Position numbers and translations under genes: made by a program. A stretch of 64,000 nucleotides of DNA from DASUAS01 sp963841415. GTDB taxonomy: Bacteria > Actinomycetota > Acidimicrobiia > IMCC26256 > DASPTH01. The notes beneath the pieces were generated by a model. The model did not search any database, was not told the origin of the DNA, and was given only the letters and a program-made list of their open reading frames with translations. Below, piece after piece: positions 52,581-62,921 of this stretch. The stretch spans positions 1,674,001 through 1,738,000 of the forward strand of contig CAWJCN010000001.1 in the NCBI GenBank assembly GCA_963841415.1. Reading direction: 5' to 3'. The first letter of the stretch is position 1. Every line of letters begins with the position of its first letter.

Positions 52581-53481
52581 ACGACACCCTCCGCTCGAGG
52601 AGGCGGATCTGCAGGAGGGCGAGGAGCAGCGTGAGGAAGAACAGCGCGACCGCAAGCACCGCCGCCTTGCCCGGATCGCTCTGCCGCTGCAGCGTGTCGA
52701 AGACGTAGTAGGTGAGCACGTTCGTCTTCTTGAGCGGCCCGCCCTGGGTGAGGATGTCGATCTGGCCGAACGACTGGAACGCGAAGATCGTGCCGATCAC
52801 CACCGCGAAGAAGATCGTCGGCGACATCATCGGCAGGGTGACGTGCCAGAACCGCGACCACGCGCCGGCGCCGTCGACCCGGGCCGCCTCGTAGAGCTCG
52901 TCGGGTACACCCTGCAGGCCCGACGCCATGAGGATGAACGTCAGCCCGAGCGTCTGCCACACGGTGACGATGGCGACCGCGATGAGCGCCCAGTCGGGGT
53001 TCTGCAGGACGGTGGGATTGGTGGTCAGCCCCAGCCACGGCAGCAGGCCGACCGACGGGTTCATCAGCGTGCCGAAGATCACCGCCGCCACCGCCACCGA
53101 CGTCGCGACCGTCGACGAGAAGAACGTGCGGTAGATCCCGATGCCCCTGAGCTGCTGGTGCGCCAGCACGGCCAGCCCGAGCCCGCACGCGATGCCGACG
53201 GGCACGGTGAGGATCGCGAACAGGAACGTCGTCTTCACGCTGTCGACGAACGTCTCCGACGTGAGGACGTCCTTGTACTGGTCGAACCCGACGTAGGTGC
53301 TCGGCAGTCCGGGGAACGGCGGGTTGCGGTAGAAGCCCAGGTACACGTTGTGCACGAGCGGCCAGAACACGAACACGCCGAAGATCAACAGCGACGGGAT
53401 CAGCAGGAGGTAGGCCAAGCCGCGTTCACGGCGTCGGAGTCGGCGACGGGCGGGGGTGAGCGCGACGCCGGGCGCGGCCAC
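52570..53481 (-). CDS. Sugar ABC importer permease (MalF/UgpA type)
   Basis: 303 residues, six transmembrane helices. EAA loop EAARVDGAGAWSRFWHVTLPMMSP. The N-terminus is basic (RRRLRRRERGLAYLLLIPSLLIF). GTG 53481 is 2 nt after the ATPase stop. Confidence 0.92.
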   Translation of the reverse strand: MAAPGVALTPARRRLRRRERGLAYLLLIPSLLIFGVFVFWPLVHNVYLGFYRNPPFPGLPSTYVGFDQYKDVLTSETFVDSVKTTFLFAILTVPVGIACGLGLAVLAHQQLRGIGIYRTFFSSTVATSVAVAAVIFGTLMNPSVGLLPWLGLTTNPTVLQNPDWALIAVAIVTVWQTLGLTFILMASGLQGVPDELYEAARVDGAGAWSRFWHVTLPMMSPTIFFAVVIGTIFAFQSFGQIDILTQGGPLKKTNVLTYYVFDTLQRQSDPGKAAVLAVALFFLTLLLALLQIRLLERRVSYER

Positions 53482-53483
53482 GT

Positions 53484-54587
<1,104 letters not shown>

Positions 54588-54626
54588 AGATGGCTCCCCC
54601 GGTCGGTCGATCGGTCAGTCGGGCGG

Positions 54627-55160
54627 TCAGCCCGCGGCCTGGTCCTTCTTCGGTGGACGCCAGAACGCGCCGAGGAAGGCGGCGGTGCCGCCGATCCCGA
54701 CGACGGCGGTGACGATCAGTGCCTTCTTCGGGTCGAACGGGAACGCGAAGTCGAAGGCGTGGTCGAGCGACCACTTTCCGGGGCCGAGCGTGCCCAGCGC
54801 GATCGACAGGACCGCGATGCTCAGCACGTACTCGTAGCCCTCCTTGGCGCTGCTCAGGAAGAAGCCGTTCTTCAGGTGGTTCGTGATCATGGCCACGAGC
54901 ATGAGCGCGCACACGCCGCCGTAGCACAGCGGGGTGAGGAAGCCGAGGGCCAGTGCGATGGGGATCGTCACCTCCGTGCCGGTGACCATCAAGGCGTGGA
55001 ACGGGCCGGGTTTGAGGCCCAGGCTCTCGAACCAGTTCGCCATGCCGGGGCCGGACTGGATCGCCCTCACGTGTCGCCAGCCGTGGGCGAAGATCATGAT
55101 CGCCACCCACACCCGGGCGAGCAGCAACGCGAAGTTGGCGGCGTCGCTCCCGAGGTACAT
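54627..55160 (-). CDS. DoxX family membrane protein
   Basis: 177 residues, four transmembrane helices, with LLARVWVAIMIFAHGWRH and the GxxMANWFESLGL loop typical of DoxX/SURF4 proteins. The family is linked to oxidative-stress membrane complexes or quinone enzymes. GGGGAGG precedes ATG 55160. A GGTC-type tetranucleotide stretch (54600-54626) separates it from the ATPase. Confidence 0.88.
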   Translation of the reverse strand: MYLGSDAANFALLLARVWVAIMIFAHGWRHVRAIQSGPGMANWFESLGLKPGPFHALMVTGTEVTIPIALALGFLTPLCYGGVCALMLVAMITNHLKNGFFLSSAKEGYEYVLSIAVLSIALGTLGPGKWSLDHAFDFAFPFDPKKALIVTAVVGIGGTAAFLGAFWRPPKKDQAAG

Positions 55161-55213
55161 GTCGCCTCCCCGTCCGGGCTTGTCGGGACCGCCGGTCGGT
55201 CCGCGGCAGGACG

Positions 55214-55399
55214 CTACCCCGCGACGTGACGCAGCCGCGGCACCAACCCCGCCTTGGCCAGCATGCGGACCGCCCGTTCCTCGTCAGCGTCGATCACCAG
55301 CGCCTCACCGGGTTCCCGCCCCACCACGAACGTGACGACGCAGTCGTCGCAGGCGGCGGTGGCTCGCATCACGCACTCGCAGCAGTCGATCGTCAGCAT
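55214..55399 (-). CDS. Small Cys-rich conserved hypothetical protein
   Basis: 61 residues. CCEC at 6-9 and CDDC at 17-20 make a tight Cys4 site, followed by VVTFVVGREPGEALVIDADEERAVRMLAKAGLVP. Similar proteins occur near trp/nucleotide genes of actinobacteria as I recall. It probably binds zinc. Function unknown. Starts at ATG 55399. Confidence 0.7.
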   Translation of the reverse strand: MLTIDCCECVMRATAACDDCVVTFVVGREPGEALVIDADEERAVRMLAKAGLVPRLRHVAG

Positions 55400-55428
55400 G
55401 CGACGATCCTGACAGGGGGGTGTGACAG

Positions 55429-55644
55429 TTACGCCGGGTCGACGGCGAGTTGCTCGATCGCCTCCCCCGACGCACCGCACCAGCGGCAGGTGACCTCCTC
55501 GACGGTCTCGTCGAGCACCTCTTCGTCCTCGACGGAGAGCTCGCCACCGACGCTGAAGTGGTGGAAGGCGCGGGTACGCCGCGACGCGACGACGTCGAAT
55601 CGGGTGAGGTTCCCGCAGGCGGAGCAGCGGAAGCGGGTCGTCAT
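55429..55644 (-). CDS. Zinc-ribbon protein
   Basis: 71 residues. CSACG (7-11) and CRWCG (53-57) form a two-pair zinc ribbon with an acidic middle (SVEDEEVLDETVEEV). Its ATG overlaps the previous gene stop by 4 nt (ATGA). It probably binds RNA polymerase, DNA or protein (inference). Confidence 0.7.
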   Translation of the reverse strand: MTTRFRCSACGNLTRFDVVASRRTRAFHHFSVGGELSVEDEEVLDETVEEVTCRWCGASGEAIEQLAVDPA

Positions 55645-56315
55645 GCGGCGACGGCGCGGGCGCGACGACGCCGGGCCGCCCGGGCGCGCCCACCTTCGAC
55701 GAACAGCTGCACGAGGAGCGCGGTGACCAGGGCCCACACCAGCGTGACGATGCCCAGGCGCACGTAGCGGCCGATGCCGGTGCCGACGAAGATGTCGAGC
55801 AGGTCGTCCTTCTTGATGAACCCGAGCTCGTACGCCGGCCACGCGGTCACCACGAACGCGAGCGGCACCGCCACGATCCACGCGACGAGCCGCCAGTACC
55901 AGGCGACCCGCTTGCGCTTGGCGGGAGGGGGTCCGGGTGCCGGCACCATGGGCGCCGCGCCGCGGGTGCGGTCGCGACCGGCGTCGGCGGTGCCGTTGCC
56001 GTCGACCGCGGCGACGGTGGCCGACACCGCGGCCGCGTTGCGCGCCGGCGCGGTCCGCGAGGTCGCGGTCGTCGGCGCCGGGGAGCTCGGCGAGGTCGTC
56101 GTGCGACGCGGCGGGGGCGCGACGGCGGCGGGAGCGCCGGTGCGCGTGGGCGGGTTCGAGCGCGACGGCGGCGGCGGCGCCGCGGGATCGGACGCGACCG
56201 CCGTCGGTGCCTTCAGCACCTGCCCGCAGTTCTCGCAACGGAAGGTGCTCGACGCGGGAACGGTCTCGAGGCGATGGCGGTGACCGCAGGCCGGGCACTC
56301 GAGTGCGCGCGCCAT
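55641..56315 (-). CDS. Zinc-ribbon membrane protein
   Basis: 224 residues. An N-terminal CPACGHRHR...CENCGQ zinc ribbon (8-30), a Pro/Ala/Thr disordered linker (about 35-130), then two transmembrane helices (VAWYWRLVAWIVAVPLAFVVTAW and LGIVTLVWALVTALLVQLF). This layout is a cytoplasmic zinc domain tethered to the membrane. It overlaps trpD by one base (TGATG). Role unknown. Confidence 0.7.
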   Translation of the reverse strand: MARALECPACGHRHRLETVPASSTFRCENCGQVLKAPTAVASDPAAPPPPSRSNPPTRTGAPAAVAPPPRRTTTSPSSPAPTTATSRTAPARNAAAVSATVAAVDGNGTADAGRDRTRGAAPMVPAPGPPPAKRKRVAWYWRLVAWIVAVPLAFVVTAWPAYELGFIKKDDLLDIFVGTGIGRYVRLGIVTLVWALVTALLVQLFVEGGRARAARRRRARAVAA

Positions 56316-57364
56316 CAGCCGATCCCCGCGTCGCGTGCGGCGACGCTCACCCGCACGAACGCCTCGAGCGTGGCGGCGGCGCGGCCGTCGTCGATGACGG
56401 CGCCGGCGCATTCGACACCGGTCGCGAGGTTGGGCGCGACGTCGGCGACGACGAGTGCGGCGGCGGCGTTGAGGGTGACGATGTCGCGGATCGGCCCCTG
56501 CGCGCCCGCGAACACCTGGTGGACGATCTGCGCGTTGCCGGCGGCGTCACCTCCCGCGAGCGAACCGATCTCCGCGTGGGGGATGCCGAGGTCAGCCGGA
56601 TCGACGTCGTAGACGCGGACGTCGCCGGCTGCCAGCTCGTAGACGGTGGAGGTGGTGGTCACGGTGAGCTCGTCGAGGCCGTCGTGGCCGAAGAACACCA
56701 GGGCCCGCTCGACGCCGAGGGTGGCGAGGGTGCGGATCACCCGTTCGGCCATCACCGGGTCGGAGACGCCGACGGTGCGGCGGGTCGCGCCGGCCGGGTT
56801 CGCGAGCGGCCCCAGGAAGTTGAAGGTGGTGGGCGTGCCCAACTCGCGCCGAACCGGCGCGGCGAAGCGCATCGCAGGGTGGAAGCGCTGCGCGAAGCAG
56901 AAGCCGATGCCAACCTCACGCACGCACCGGGCGACGCCCTCGGGCCCGAGGTCGATTACCACGCCGAGCGCTTCGAGCACGTCGACCGACCCGCACTTCG
57001 ACGACGCGGCCCGCCCTCCGTGCTTGGCGACGCGCGCGCCGGCGGCCGCGGTCACGATCGCGGCCATGGTCGAGACGTTGACCGTACCGGCGCCGTCGCC
57101 GCCGGTGCCGCACGTGTCGACCAGTGGGCTGTCGATGTCGCTGAGGTCCACACGCTCACCGAACTCGAGCATCGTGCGCACCAGGGACGCCAGCTCCCCC
57201 GCGGTCTCGCCTTTGGCGCGCAGACCGACGGCGAATGCGGCGATCTGGGCGTCGGTGGCGTCGCCCGCGAGGACGACCGACATGGCGTTGTGGATCAGGT
57301 CGTCGGGCAGGTCGTCGCGCCGGAGCAGACGCCCGATGACGTCGGGCCACAGCGCTGGATCCAT
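56315..57364 (-). CDS. trpD: Anthranilate phosphoribosyltransferase
   Basis: 349 residues; converts anthranilate and PRPP to phosphoribosylanthranilate in tryptophan synthesis. CGTGGDG (85-91) and NVST (96-99) bind PRPP; KHGGRAASSKCGSVD holds the anthranilate site; DPADLG and the NAAAALVVAD end are typical. Other trp genes are absent here. ATG 57364 is leaderless (TAGCAT, 7 nt). The small zinc proteins downstream lie in the same operon. Confidence 0.96.
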   Translation of the reverse strand: MDPALWPDVIGRLLRRDDLPDDLIHNAMSVVLAGDATDAQIAAFAVGLRAKGETAGELASLVRTMLEFGERVDLSDIDSPLVDTCGTGGDGAGTVNVSTMAAIVTAAAGARVAKHGGRAASSKCGSVDVLEALGVVIDLGPEGVARCVREVGIGFCFAQRFHPAMRFAAPVRRELGTPTTFNFLGPLANPAGATRRTVGVSDPVMAERVIRTLATLGVERALVFFGHDGLDELTVTTTSTVYELAAGDVRVYDVDPADLGIPHAEIGSLAGGDAAGNAQIVHQVFAGAQGPIRDIVTLNAAAALVVADVAPNLATGVECAGAVIDDGRAAATLEAFVRVSVAARDAGIG

Positions 57365-57371
57365 CCGCCGG

Positions 57372-57377
57372 ATGCTA
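57372..57377 (-). promoter_or_regulatory. Leaderless -10 box (TAGCAT)
   Basis: Minus-strand TAGCAT, 7 nt before ATG 57364. Confidence 0.45.
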
Positions 57378-57417
57378 CCGGGGACGGACCGGAACGGGTC
57401 CGCACGGAAGGGGTGGG

Positions 57418-57654
57418 TCAGGCGGTCTTGCGACGCTGGCGCACGAGGCGACGCCGCTCTCGTTCGTCGAGCCCGCCCCACACGCCCTGCTTCTCGCGGT
57501 ACGTGATCGCGTGCTCGAGGCAGGGTTCACGCACGGGGCAGACCGCGCAGATCGCCTTGGCTTCCAGGGCGCCGTCGTCGGACTCCGGCGGGGGGTAGAA
57601 GGTCTCGGGGTCGGCGCCCAGGCAGCGGGCGTATTGGCGCCAGTGGTTGGTCAT
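57418..57654 (-). CDS. whiB: WhiB family transcriptional regulator
   Basis: 78 residues. Iron-sulfur ligands Cys11, Cys36, Cys39 and Cys45 (AICAVCPVREPC) with the GVWGG turn (57-61) and a basic C-terminal tail. WhiB proteins act with the vegetative sigma factor and are restricted to Actinomycetota, which supports the taxonomic placement. The ATG follows AGAAAG about 12 nt upstream. The 188-bp spacer to the exchanger gene is the regulatory region. Confidence 0.97.
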   Translation of the reverse strand: MTNHWRQYARCLGADPETFYPPPESDDGALEAKAICAVCPVREPCLEHAITYREKQGVWGGLDERERRRLVRQRRKTA

Positions 57655-57829
57655 CGGTCTCGTGCTTTCTGGACTCCGGTCCGGGGAGTGGGCCGGTGAA
57701 GCTCATCCAACACCCTGAACTTCGGCTGTTCTTCCCTGATTCCTGAGAGTTCATTCGGTGTTCGCTCGCTGGTGGATCACCGCTCCCGCACCGTGGGTGG
57801 ACGGTCCCGGGCGCCGGAAACCCCGCCCG

Positions 57830-57835
57830 TAGCAT
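57830..57835 (+). promoter_or_regulatory. Leaderless -10 box (TAGCAT)
   Basis: TAGCAT ends 7 nt before GTG 57843; it overlaps the ATG at 57834, so that ATG is unlikely. Confidence 0.45.
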
Positions 57836-57842
57836 GGGGCGG

Positions 57843-59165
57843 GTGACGCCGACGGCCCCCGAGAGCGTCCCCACGGGCCTTCGGGGCCCCCGGGGCCAGG
57901 TGCTGGTCATGGCGCTGGCGGCGCTGGCCACCGCCCCGGGAGTGGTGTCACGGCTCGGCGATCTCGACCTCGGAAGCGTCGTCGCGCCCGTGGTGTTCGG
58001 CACCGCCATCCTCGGCTCGGCGTTCCTGCTCGCCTGGGCCGCCGAGGCGCTCCAACTCGACGTGTCGCAGGGCCTCGCCCTCACCGTGCTGGCGCTGATC
58101 GCGGTGTTGCCGGAGTACGCCGTCGACTTCACGTTCGCCGCCAAGGCCGGCGAGAACCCAGAGAAGTACGCGCCCCTCGCGCTGGCCAACATGACCGGCG
58201 GCAACCGGCTCCTCATCGGCGTGGGGTGGCCGCTCGTCGTGCTGCTGGCGGCGTGGCGCATGACGAGCATGGCCCGCAAGCGCGGCGACACGGGCAGGCT
58301 CGACACCGACGTGCACCTCGAGCGCCCGCACGCGATCGAGGTCACCTTCCTGGCGCTCGCGACGGCGTACTCGCTGACCCTGCCGTTGAAGAGCACCCTC
58401 ACGCTCGTCGACTCGGTGGTGCTGATCACGATCTTCGCTTGCTTCGTGTTCCGACTCTGGCGCGCGCCCGCGGAGGAGCCTCACCTCGTCGGACCGGCAC
58501 GGTTGATCGGCGCGCTCCCCACCGCCCGGCGCCGCCTGGTGGTCGGCCTGCTGCTGGCCTACGCGGCGACCGTCATCTTCTTGTGCGCGGAGCGGTTCGC
58601 CGACTCGCTGGTGCACCTCGGCGAACAGGCTGGGATCAGCACGTTCCTGTTGGTGCAGTGGGTGGCACCGCTCGCGTCGGAGGCACCCGAGCTGCTGGTG
58701 GCCGCGCTGTTCGCGTGGCGGCTCAACACCAACGCGGGCTTGGGCACGCTGCTGTCGTCGAAGGTCAACCAGTGGACGTTGCTCGTCGGCTCGTTGCCCA
58801 TCGTGTTCGCGATCTCCGCCGGCCACCTCTCCGGTCTGCCGCTCGACTCGTTGCAACGCGAAGAGCTCTTCCTCACCGCCGCGCAGTCGGTGTTCGCGAT
58901 CGCGGTGCTCGCCAACCGGCGCCTGAGCGTGCGTGAGGCGTGGATGCTCTTCGGGTTGTTCATCGGGCAGTTCGTGCTGGGCGGTGTGCTCCCCGACGGG
59001 GTGCGAGAGCTCGAACGCCTGGGCATCGGGACCATCTACCTGGTGCTGGCGCTGGTGATCTTCGTGCAGCATCGAGCGTCCCTGAAGCCGCTGGTCCGTG
59101 ACGGCCTGTTCGTTCCGGTCGACGAGCTGCTCCACGAAGATGCGCCCGACAGGGCAAGATCGTGA
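57843..59165 (+). CDS. Calcium/cation exchanger (CaCA-like)
   Basis: 440 residues, about ten transmembrane helices in two inverted repeats. Alpha-1 is VLPEYAVDFTF and MTGGNRLLIG; alpha-2 is APLASEAPELLVAALFAWRLNTNAGLGTLLSSKVNQWTL, which carries the SEAPE motif of Na+/Ca2+ or H+/cation exchangers. The start GTG 57843 is chosen on the promoter evidence rather than ATG 57834. The next gene overlaps by 4 nt. Confidence 0.85.
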   Translation: MTPTAPESVPTGLRGPRGQVLVMALAALATAPGVVSRLGDLDLGSVVAPVVFGTAILGSAFLLAWAAEALQLDVSQGLALTVLALIAVLPEYAVDFTFAAKAGENPEKYAPLALANMTGGNRLLIGVGWPLVVLLAAWRMTSMARKRGDTGRLDTDVHLERPHAIEVTFLALATAYSLTLPLKSTLTLVDSVVLITIFACFVFRLWRAPAEEPHLVGPARLIGALPTARRRLVVGLLLAYAATVIFLCAERFADSLVHLGEQAGISTFLLVQWVAPLASEAPELLVAALFAWRLNTNAGLGTLLSSKVNQWTLLVGSLPIVFAISAGHLSGLPLDSLQREELFLTAAQSVFAIAVLANRRLSVREAWMLFGLFIGQFVLGGVLPDGVRELERLGIGTIYLVLALVIFVQHRASLKPLVRDGLFVPVDELLHEDAPDRARS

Positions 59166-59635
59166 CCGTGCCGGCTGATCCCACCCCCGTCGAGAACGAC
59201 TCGCTGATCGAGTGGCGGGCCGTCTTCCGCGGCGCGCTCCTCGGGCTCCTCGTGCTGGTGGCGGCGAGCGTGGTGGAGGCGCTCCTCGACCGCAACATCG
59301 ACAGCTTCCGCGACAGTGGCTGGATCTACCCGCTGTTCGTGGCGATCCTGGTCGGCTACACGCTCGGCGGGTGGCAGGCCGGACGGCTCGTTCCCGACCG
59401 CGCGCTCGCCAACGGCGCGCTCGCGGGGATGGGCGCGTTCGTGCTCTGGGTCCCGCTGCGTGTCGCGATCTGGCTCGTCCGCGACGAGGACCGTGGGCTC
59501 TTCAGCGGCCACTCCCCCGCCCTGCGCCCGGGCCAGATCCTCGGCCACCTCGTCATCGCGGCCGGCCTCGGCATGCTCGGCGGGTACCTCGGCGCCCGCG
59601 CGGTCCGTCGCGCGGCCCCGAACGCCAAAAGGTAG
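59162..59635 (+). CDS. Membrane protein of unknown function
   Basis: 157 residues, about four transmembrane helices (ALLGLLVLVAASVVEALL; YPLFVAILVGYTLGGWQAG). GTG 59162 overlaps the exchanger stop as GTGA, so it may be a partner of that transporter. The TAG stop lies within the left arm of a large palindrome. Confidence 0.65.
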   Translation: MTVPADPTPVENDSLIEWRAVFRGALLGLLVLVAASVVEALLDRNIDSFRDSGWIYPLFVAILVGYTLGGWQAGRLVPDRALANGALAGMGAFVLWVPLRVAIWLVRDEDRGLFSGHSPALRPGQILGHLVIAAGLGMLGGYLGARAVRRAAPNAKR

Positions 59636-59672
59636 CGATCCGTTTCAGATCTGAAACGTTTCGCTACCTTTT
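59627..59672. terminator. 46-nt palindrome overlapping the 59635 stop
   Basis: AAAAGGTAGCGA (59627-59638) mirrors TCGCTACCTTTT (59661-59672); inside, CGTTTCAGATCTGAAACG is a second perfect palindrome; only the two 2-nt spacers do not pair. The right arm ends in four T. It may terminate the exchanger operon and overlaps the -35 zone of rnpB. Confidence 0.75.
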
Positions 59673-59682
59673 GCGTCGGTCG

Positions 59683-59688
59683 TACACT
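59683..59688 (+). promoter_or_regulatory. rnpB promoter -10 box (TACACT)
   Basis: TACACT is 7 nt before 59696, where the RNase P RNA P1 helix begins. The matching -35 region (about 59660-59665) falls in the palindrome. Confidence 0.5.
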
Positions 59689-59695
59689 GAGGGAC

Positions 59696-60083
<388 letters not shown>

Positions 60084-60165
60084 CACTTCGCCTCGCCGGA
60101 GCGCCTAATATGGCGTCTGACCAGCACTTTTAGCCTGTCCGTGAGTTGCCGTCAGTGACCGTCGC

Positions 60166-60225
60166 AGTCCTCAGAAGTCCTCAATTCTGAGGACTGATTG
60201 AGGACCTGAGGACTCATTGAGGACT
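60166..60225. repeat. Six phased 9-bp repeats (YTGAGGACT)
   Basis: Starts are 60166 and 60176 (inverted) and 60187, 60198, 60206 and 60217 (direct), with one mismatch in the 60198 copy. Spacing is 8-11 bp, close to one DNA turn. They lie between rnpB and the broken integrase, the position of integrase arm sites or an operator. Confidence 0.85.
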
Positions 60226-60259
60226 CGCGGTCGGCCACGGACGGGGTGGGAGCGGCGCG

Positions 60260-61348
60260 ATGGCGAGCATCGACAAGCGTCCCGGTGGCGCGGTACCGAG
60301 CACGGTGGCGGGAGTACCCGGGCGGCCCGCAGAAGACCCGCTAGTTCGATGAGGAAGGCCGACGCCGAGCGGTTCCTCGACGGGGTCCGCGGCGAGCTGG
60401 CGCGGGGTCTTTACATCGACCCCGACGGCGGCCGGGTTCGGTTCCGTGAGTACGCCGAGCAAGTGGCGAGCAGCGCAGATCCACCGGCCCTCGACCGCCG
60501 CGCAAGCCGAGACGTACCTGCGTGTCCACGCCTATCCGTTCCTCGGGAACCGGGAGCTCGGCAACGGTGCGCCGCAGCGAGATCCAGGCATGGGTGAAGC
60601 AACGGAGCGAGGTGTTGGCACCCGGCGACAGTCGAGGTCGTGTACCGCTGGGTGGCGACCATCTTCAAGGCCGCGGTCGCCGATCGGCTGATCCCGGCGT
60701 CGCCGTGCGTGAACGTGAAGCTGCCGAAGAAGGACTCGCCGAGCTCGTGCCCCTGACGCGTCGAGGAGGTCGAGCGGCTGGCCGCCGCGATGCCCGAGCG
60801 CTACCGGGCACTGATCGTGTTCGACGCCGGCATGGGGCTCCGCCAAGGCGAGTGCTTCGGTCTCACGGTCGACCGGATCGACTTCCTTCGTCGTCAGGTG
60901 CGCGTCGACCGCCAACTCCGTCGACGTGGTCGACGGCACAGCCGACGTTCGGGCCACCGAAGAGCCAGGCCGGCTTCCGTACCGTGCCCGATGCCCGCGG
61001 TCGTGGGCGACGCCGTGAGCGCGCACCTCGCGCGGTTCGGGACGGGCGCCGACGGGCTCGTGTTCACCAACACCTTCGGCCGTCCACTACGCCGAAGCGC
61101 GTTCGGCACAGCGTGGCACCGGGCTGCCCGCAGCGGCCGAGATTCCCGAGTGGGCGACGTTCCACGACCTCCGCCACTTCTACGCGTCGCTGCTGATCTC
61201 GCGAGGGTGTTCGGTGAAGTCCGTGCAGCGTCGCCTCGGCCACCAGTCGGCGATGGAAACACTCGACACGTACTCCCACCTCTGGCCCGACAGCGACGAC
61301 GAGACGCGCGACGCGGTGGATGCCGTACTCGGCGGGATTCGGCGGTGA
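60260..61348 (+). pseudogene. Tyrosine recombinase/integrase, multiply frameshifted
   Basis: A reading frame of an integrase of about 360 residues broken by many small indels and at least one stop (TAG near 60341). N-terminal arm/SAM-like part (RKADAERFLDGVRGELA), then the core-binding domain, then catalytic motifs on separate frames: MGLRQGECFGL (first Arg, about 60832), HDLRHFYASLL (about 61162), RRLGHQSAMETLDTYSHLWP with the Tyr at about 61270. All catalytic residues survive, so it decayed recently. It starts MASIDKRP at 60260. Confidence 0.8.
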
Positions 61349-61551
61349 GCTGAAGTAGCCATGGCGGGCCTCCAGCATCAAGCAGAGGTGCCACGCCGAC
61401 CGGCCGGGCATTACCCCGGCGCTACGCAATCTGACCCAAGAGCTGGCTCGATAGCCAGGCCCGACCGACCAATATGTACGGGTTGGATGATGCGCGGCCT
61501 GGCTTTCGCCTGACGATCTTGGCGGCACTGAACGAGGGAAGGGAATTTGCG

Positions 61552-62309
61552 ATGGCGAGAACGTGCCCTTGCGGATGCGGCCGCAAAGTCAAGGTTGGCA
61601 AGGGCGGTGCCGCCAATGGCGTAGTACGCGGAGACGCCGTCCTCGTTGTGGCCAAGCCCGCAGTTGACGCGTATTGGCCGCTCGAACTCGTTATCGCCAC
61701 GGGATTTGGCAGAGGTTGAACGAGCCTTGGCGAACGCCGAGAGAACACGAGCACAGCTTCTCGACCATGTCCACGGTGAAGCCCGGCCCGGAACAACGCC
61801 AGACCTCCTCGCACTGCACCGCGCGCTGCGCAGCATGGAGGATTGGGCACTCGCGCTGATGGGATGGCATTGCCGAACTCGATGATCCCGAGGTGATGGC
61901 AGCAGTGGAGCGCGGAGCCAACGCGGATGGCGAAAGAGAAGAAGGCGCGTCTTTCAACGAGACAAGCGCAGGCAACCGCAGCGCCGATGCGCGGCGAGCT
62001 TCGCTCGATCGATCGCTCGCCAGCGTGTCCGGTGAGGAGGCTGCTACGCAACATGGATTCCGCGAAGACGCGGTCGATGCTTTGGTTGTCGCTGCACTGA
62101 AGATCGCCGACCTTGAGTACGCCGTCAATTTCGATCCGGACGACAAAGACAGGATGGCGGACCGCGAGCTTGCGATCGCCCGAGAGGCCGTCCACGTCGC
62201 GGCAGCAGTCTGCATGTCTGATGGGGACACTAGGACCTTGATGTTCGATTTCGACGACGCCTTTGACGACGCTTGTGATGAGATCCGCGAGCGGCTGGAA
62301 GCGCCATAA
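61552..62309 (+). pseudogene. Broken gene for CPCGC-motif protein of mobile element
   Basis: ATG 61552 begins MARTCPCGCGRKVKVG after GGGAAGGGA. The sequence continues in other frames (AEVERALANAERTRAQLLDHVHGEA about 61705; then ELDDPEVMAAVERGANADGE from about 61876), and the last part (MMAAVERGA to the TAA at 62309, 138 codons from 61893) is a long uninterrupted, helical acidic frame. Function unknown; I recall CPCGC-headed proteins from actinobacterial islands. GC3 is lower than the backbone. Confidence 0.5.
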
Positions 62310-62406
62310 CTACGTACGCTCTCGCGTGGGTCACCGATCCTCGGCGTCCCGGAATCGGCCGGGCCTCTGTCGCGTTTCGGCCACCGTGTCGCGCGATCAT
62401 CGGCAG

Positions 62407-62640
62407 ATGGAGTGTCCCAAGTGCGGAGTCGATACGACCCCGAGTTCATCGCCTACCTCAGGTACAGAGCGTGCTCGTCGTTTCCAGTACGCGAGGGCAG
62501 GCGCAGCGCACTTCGTGTGCCCGGAACACCGCTTGTTCTCGGTTCGCGCCGAGGAGGTTGATGGCGAGGCACGGATGGTCGCCGTGTTCCAGTACGACGC
62601 CGACGAGGAGTTCTGGCTGATCGGCGAGAACGACTACTAG
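62407..62640 (+). CDS. Small zinc-binding hypothetical protein
   Basis: 77 residues from ATG 62407. CPKCG at 3-7 and a later CPEH form a likely zinc site; the C-terminus (VAVFQYDADEEFWLIGENDY) is acidic and beta-rich. No family is recognised. It may be an intact gene of the mobile segment. From 62641 to about 62920 nothing else is seen. Confidence 0.5.
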   Translation: MECPKCGVDTTPSSSPTSGTERARRFQYARAGAAHFVCPEHRLFSVRAEEVDGEARMVAVFQYDADEEFWLIGENDY

Positions 62641-62921
62641 ATCAAGCTGGGTCATTTTTTCCGGTTTTGATCGACTCGAAGTCGACGCCCGGATCGATCG
62701 AGCGCGCCCCAAGGGAACTGCGGTGATCGGGGTGTGGCACCGCGGAACCACTCCCAGGACTGCCGCTTGTCTACCGCTACGCTCCGCGTGCGGAGCGAGA
62801 CTGGCCTCCGGACGGCATCGAACCACTGCCATCGACACCGAGGCGAACCTGTCCGACGCATGTGACCACGCCAACGACACGATTCATCTCTCGAACAGGG
62901 GCAACGGCGTGCCTGAACACC

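Noticed and set aside
57834..57842. ATG 57834 as exchanger start
   Set aside because: It overlaps TAGCAT, the likely -10 box of the same gene.
60166..60225. CRISPR or plasmid origin iterons
   Set aside because: Copies are 9 bp with 1-2 bp gaps, partly inverted, and no replication gene is present; an integrase is adjacent.
61443..61458. CTGGCT-CGAT-AGCCAG hairpin as terminator
   Set aside because: Short stem with no T-run; may be chance in a decayed segment.
62641..62920. Gene in the gap after the small zinc protein
   Set aside because: Frames there are short and lack a start or recognisable content.
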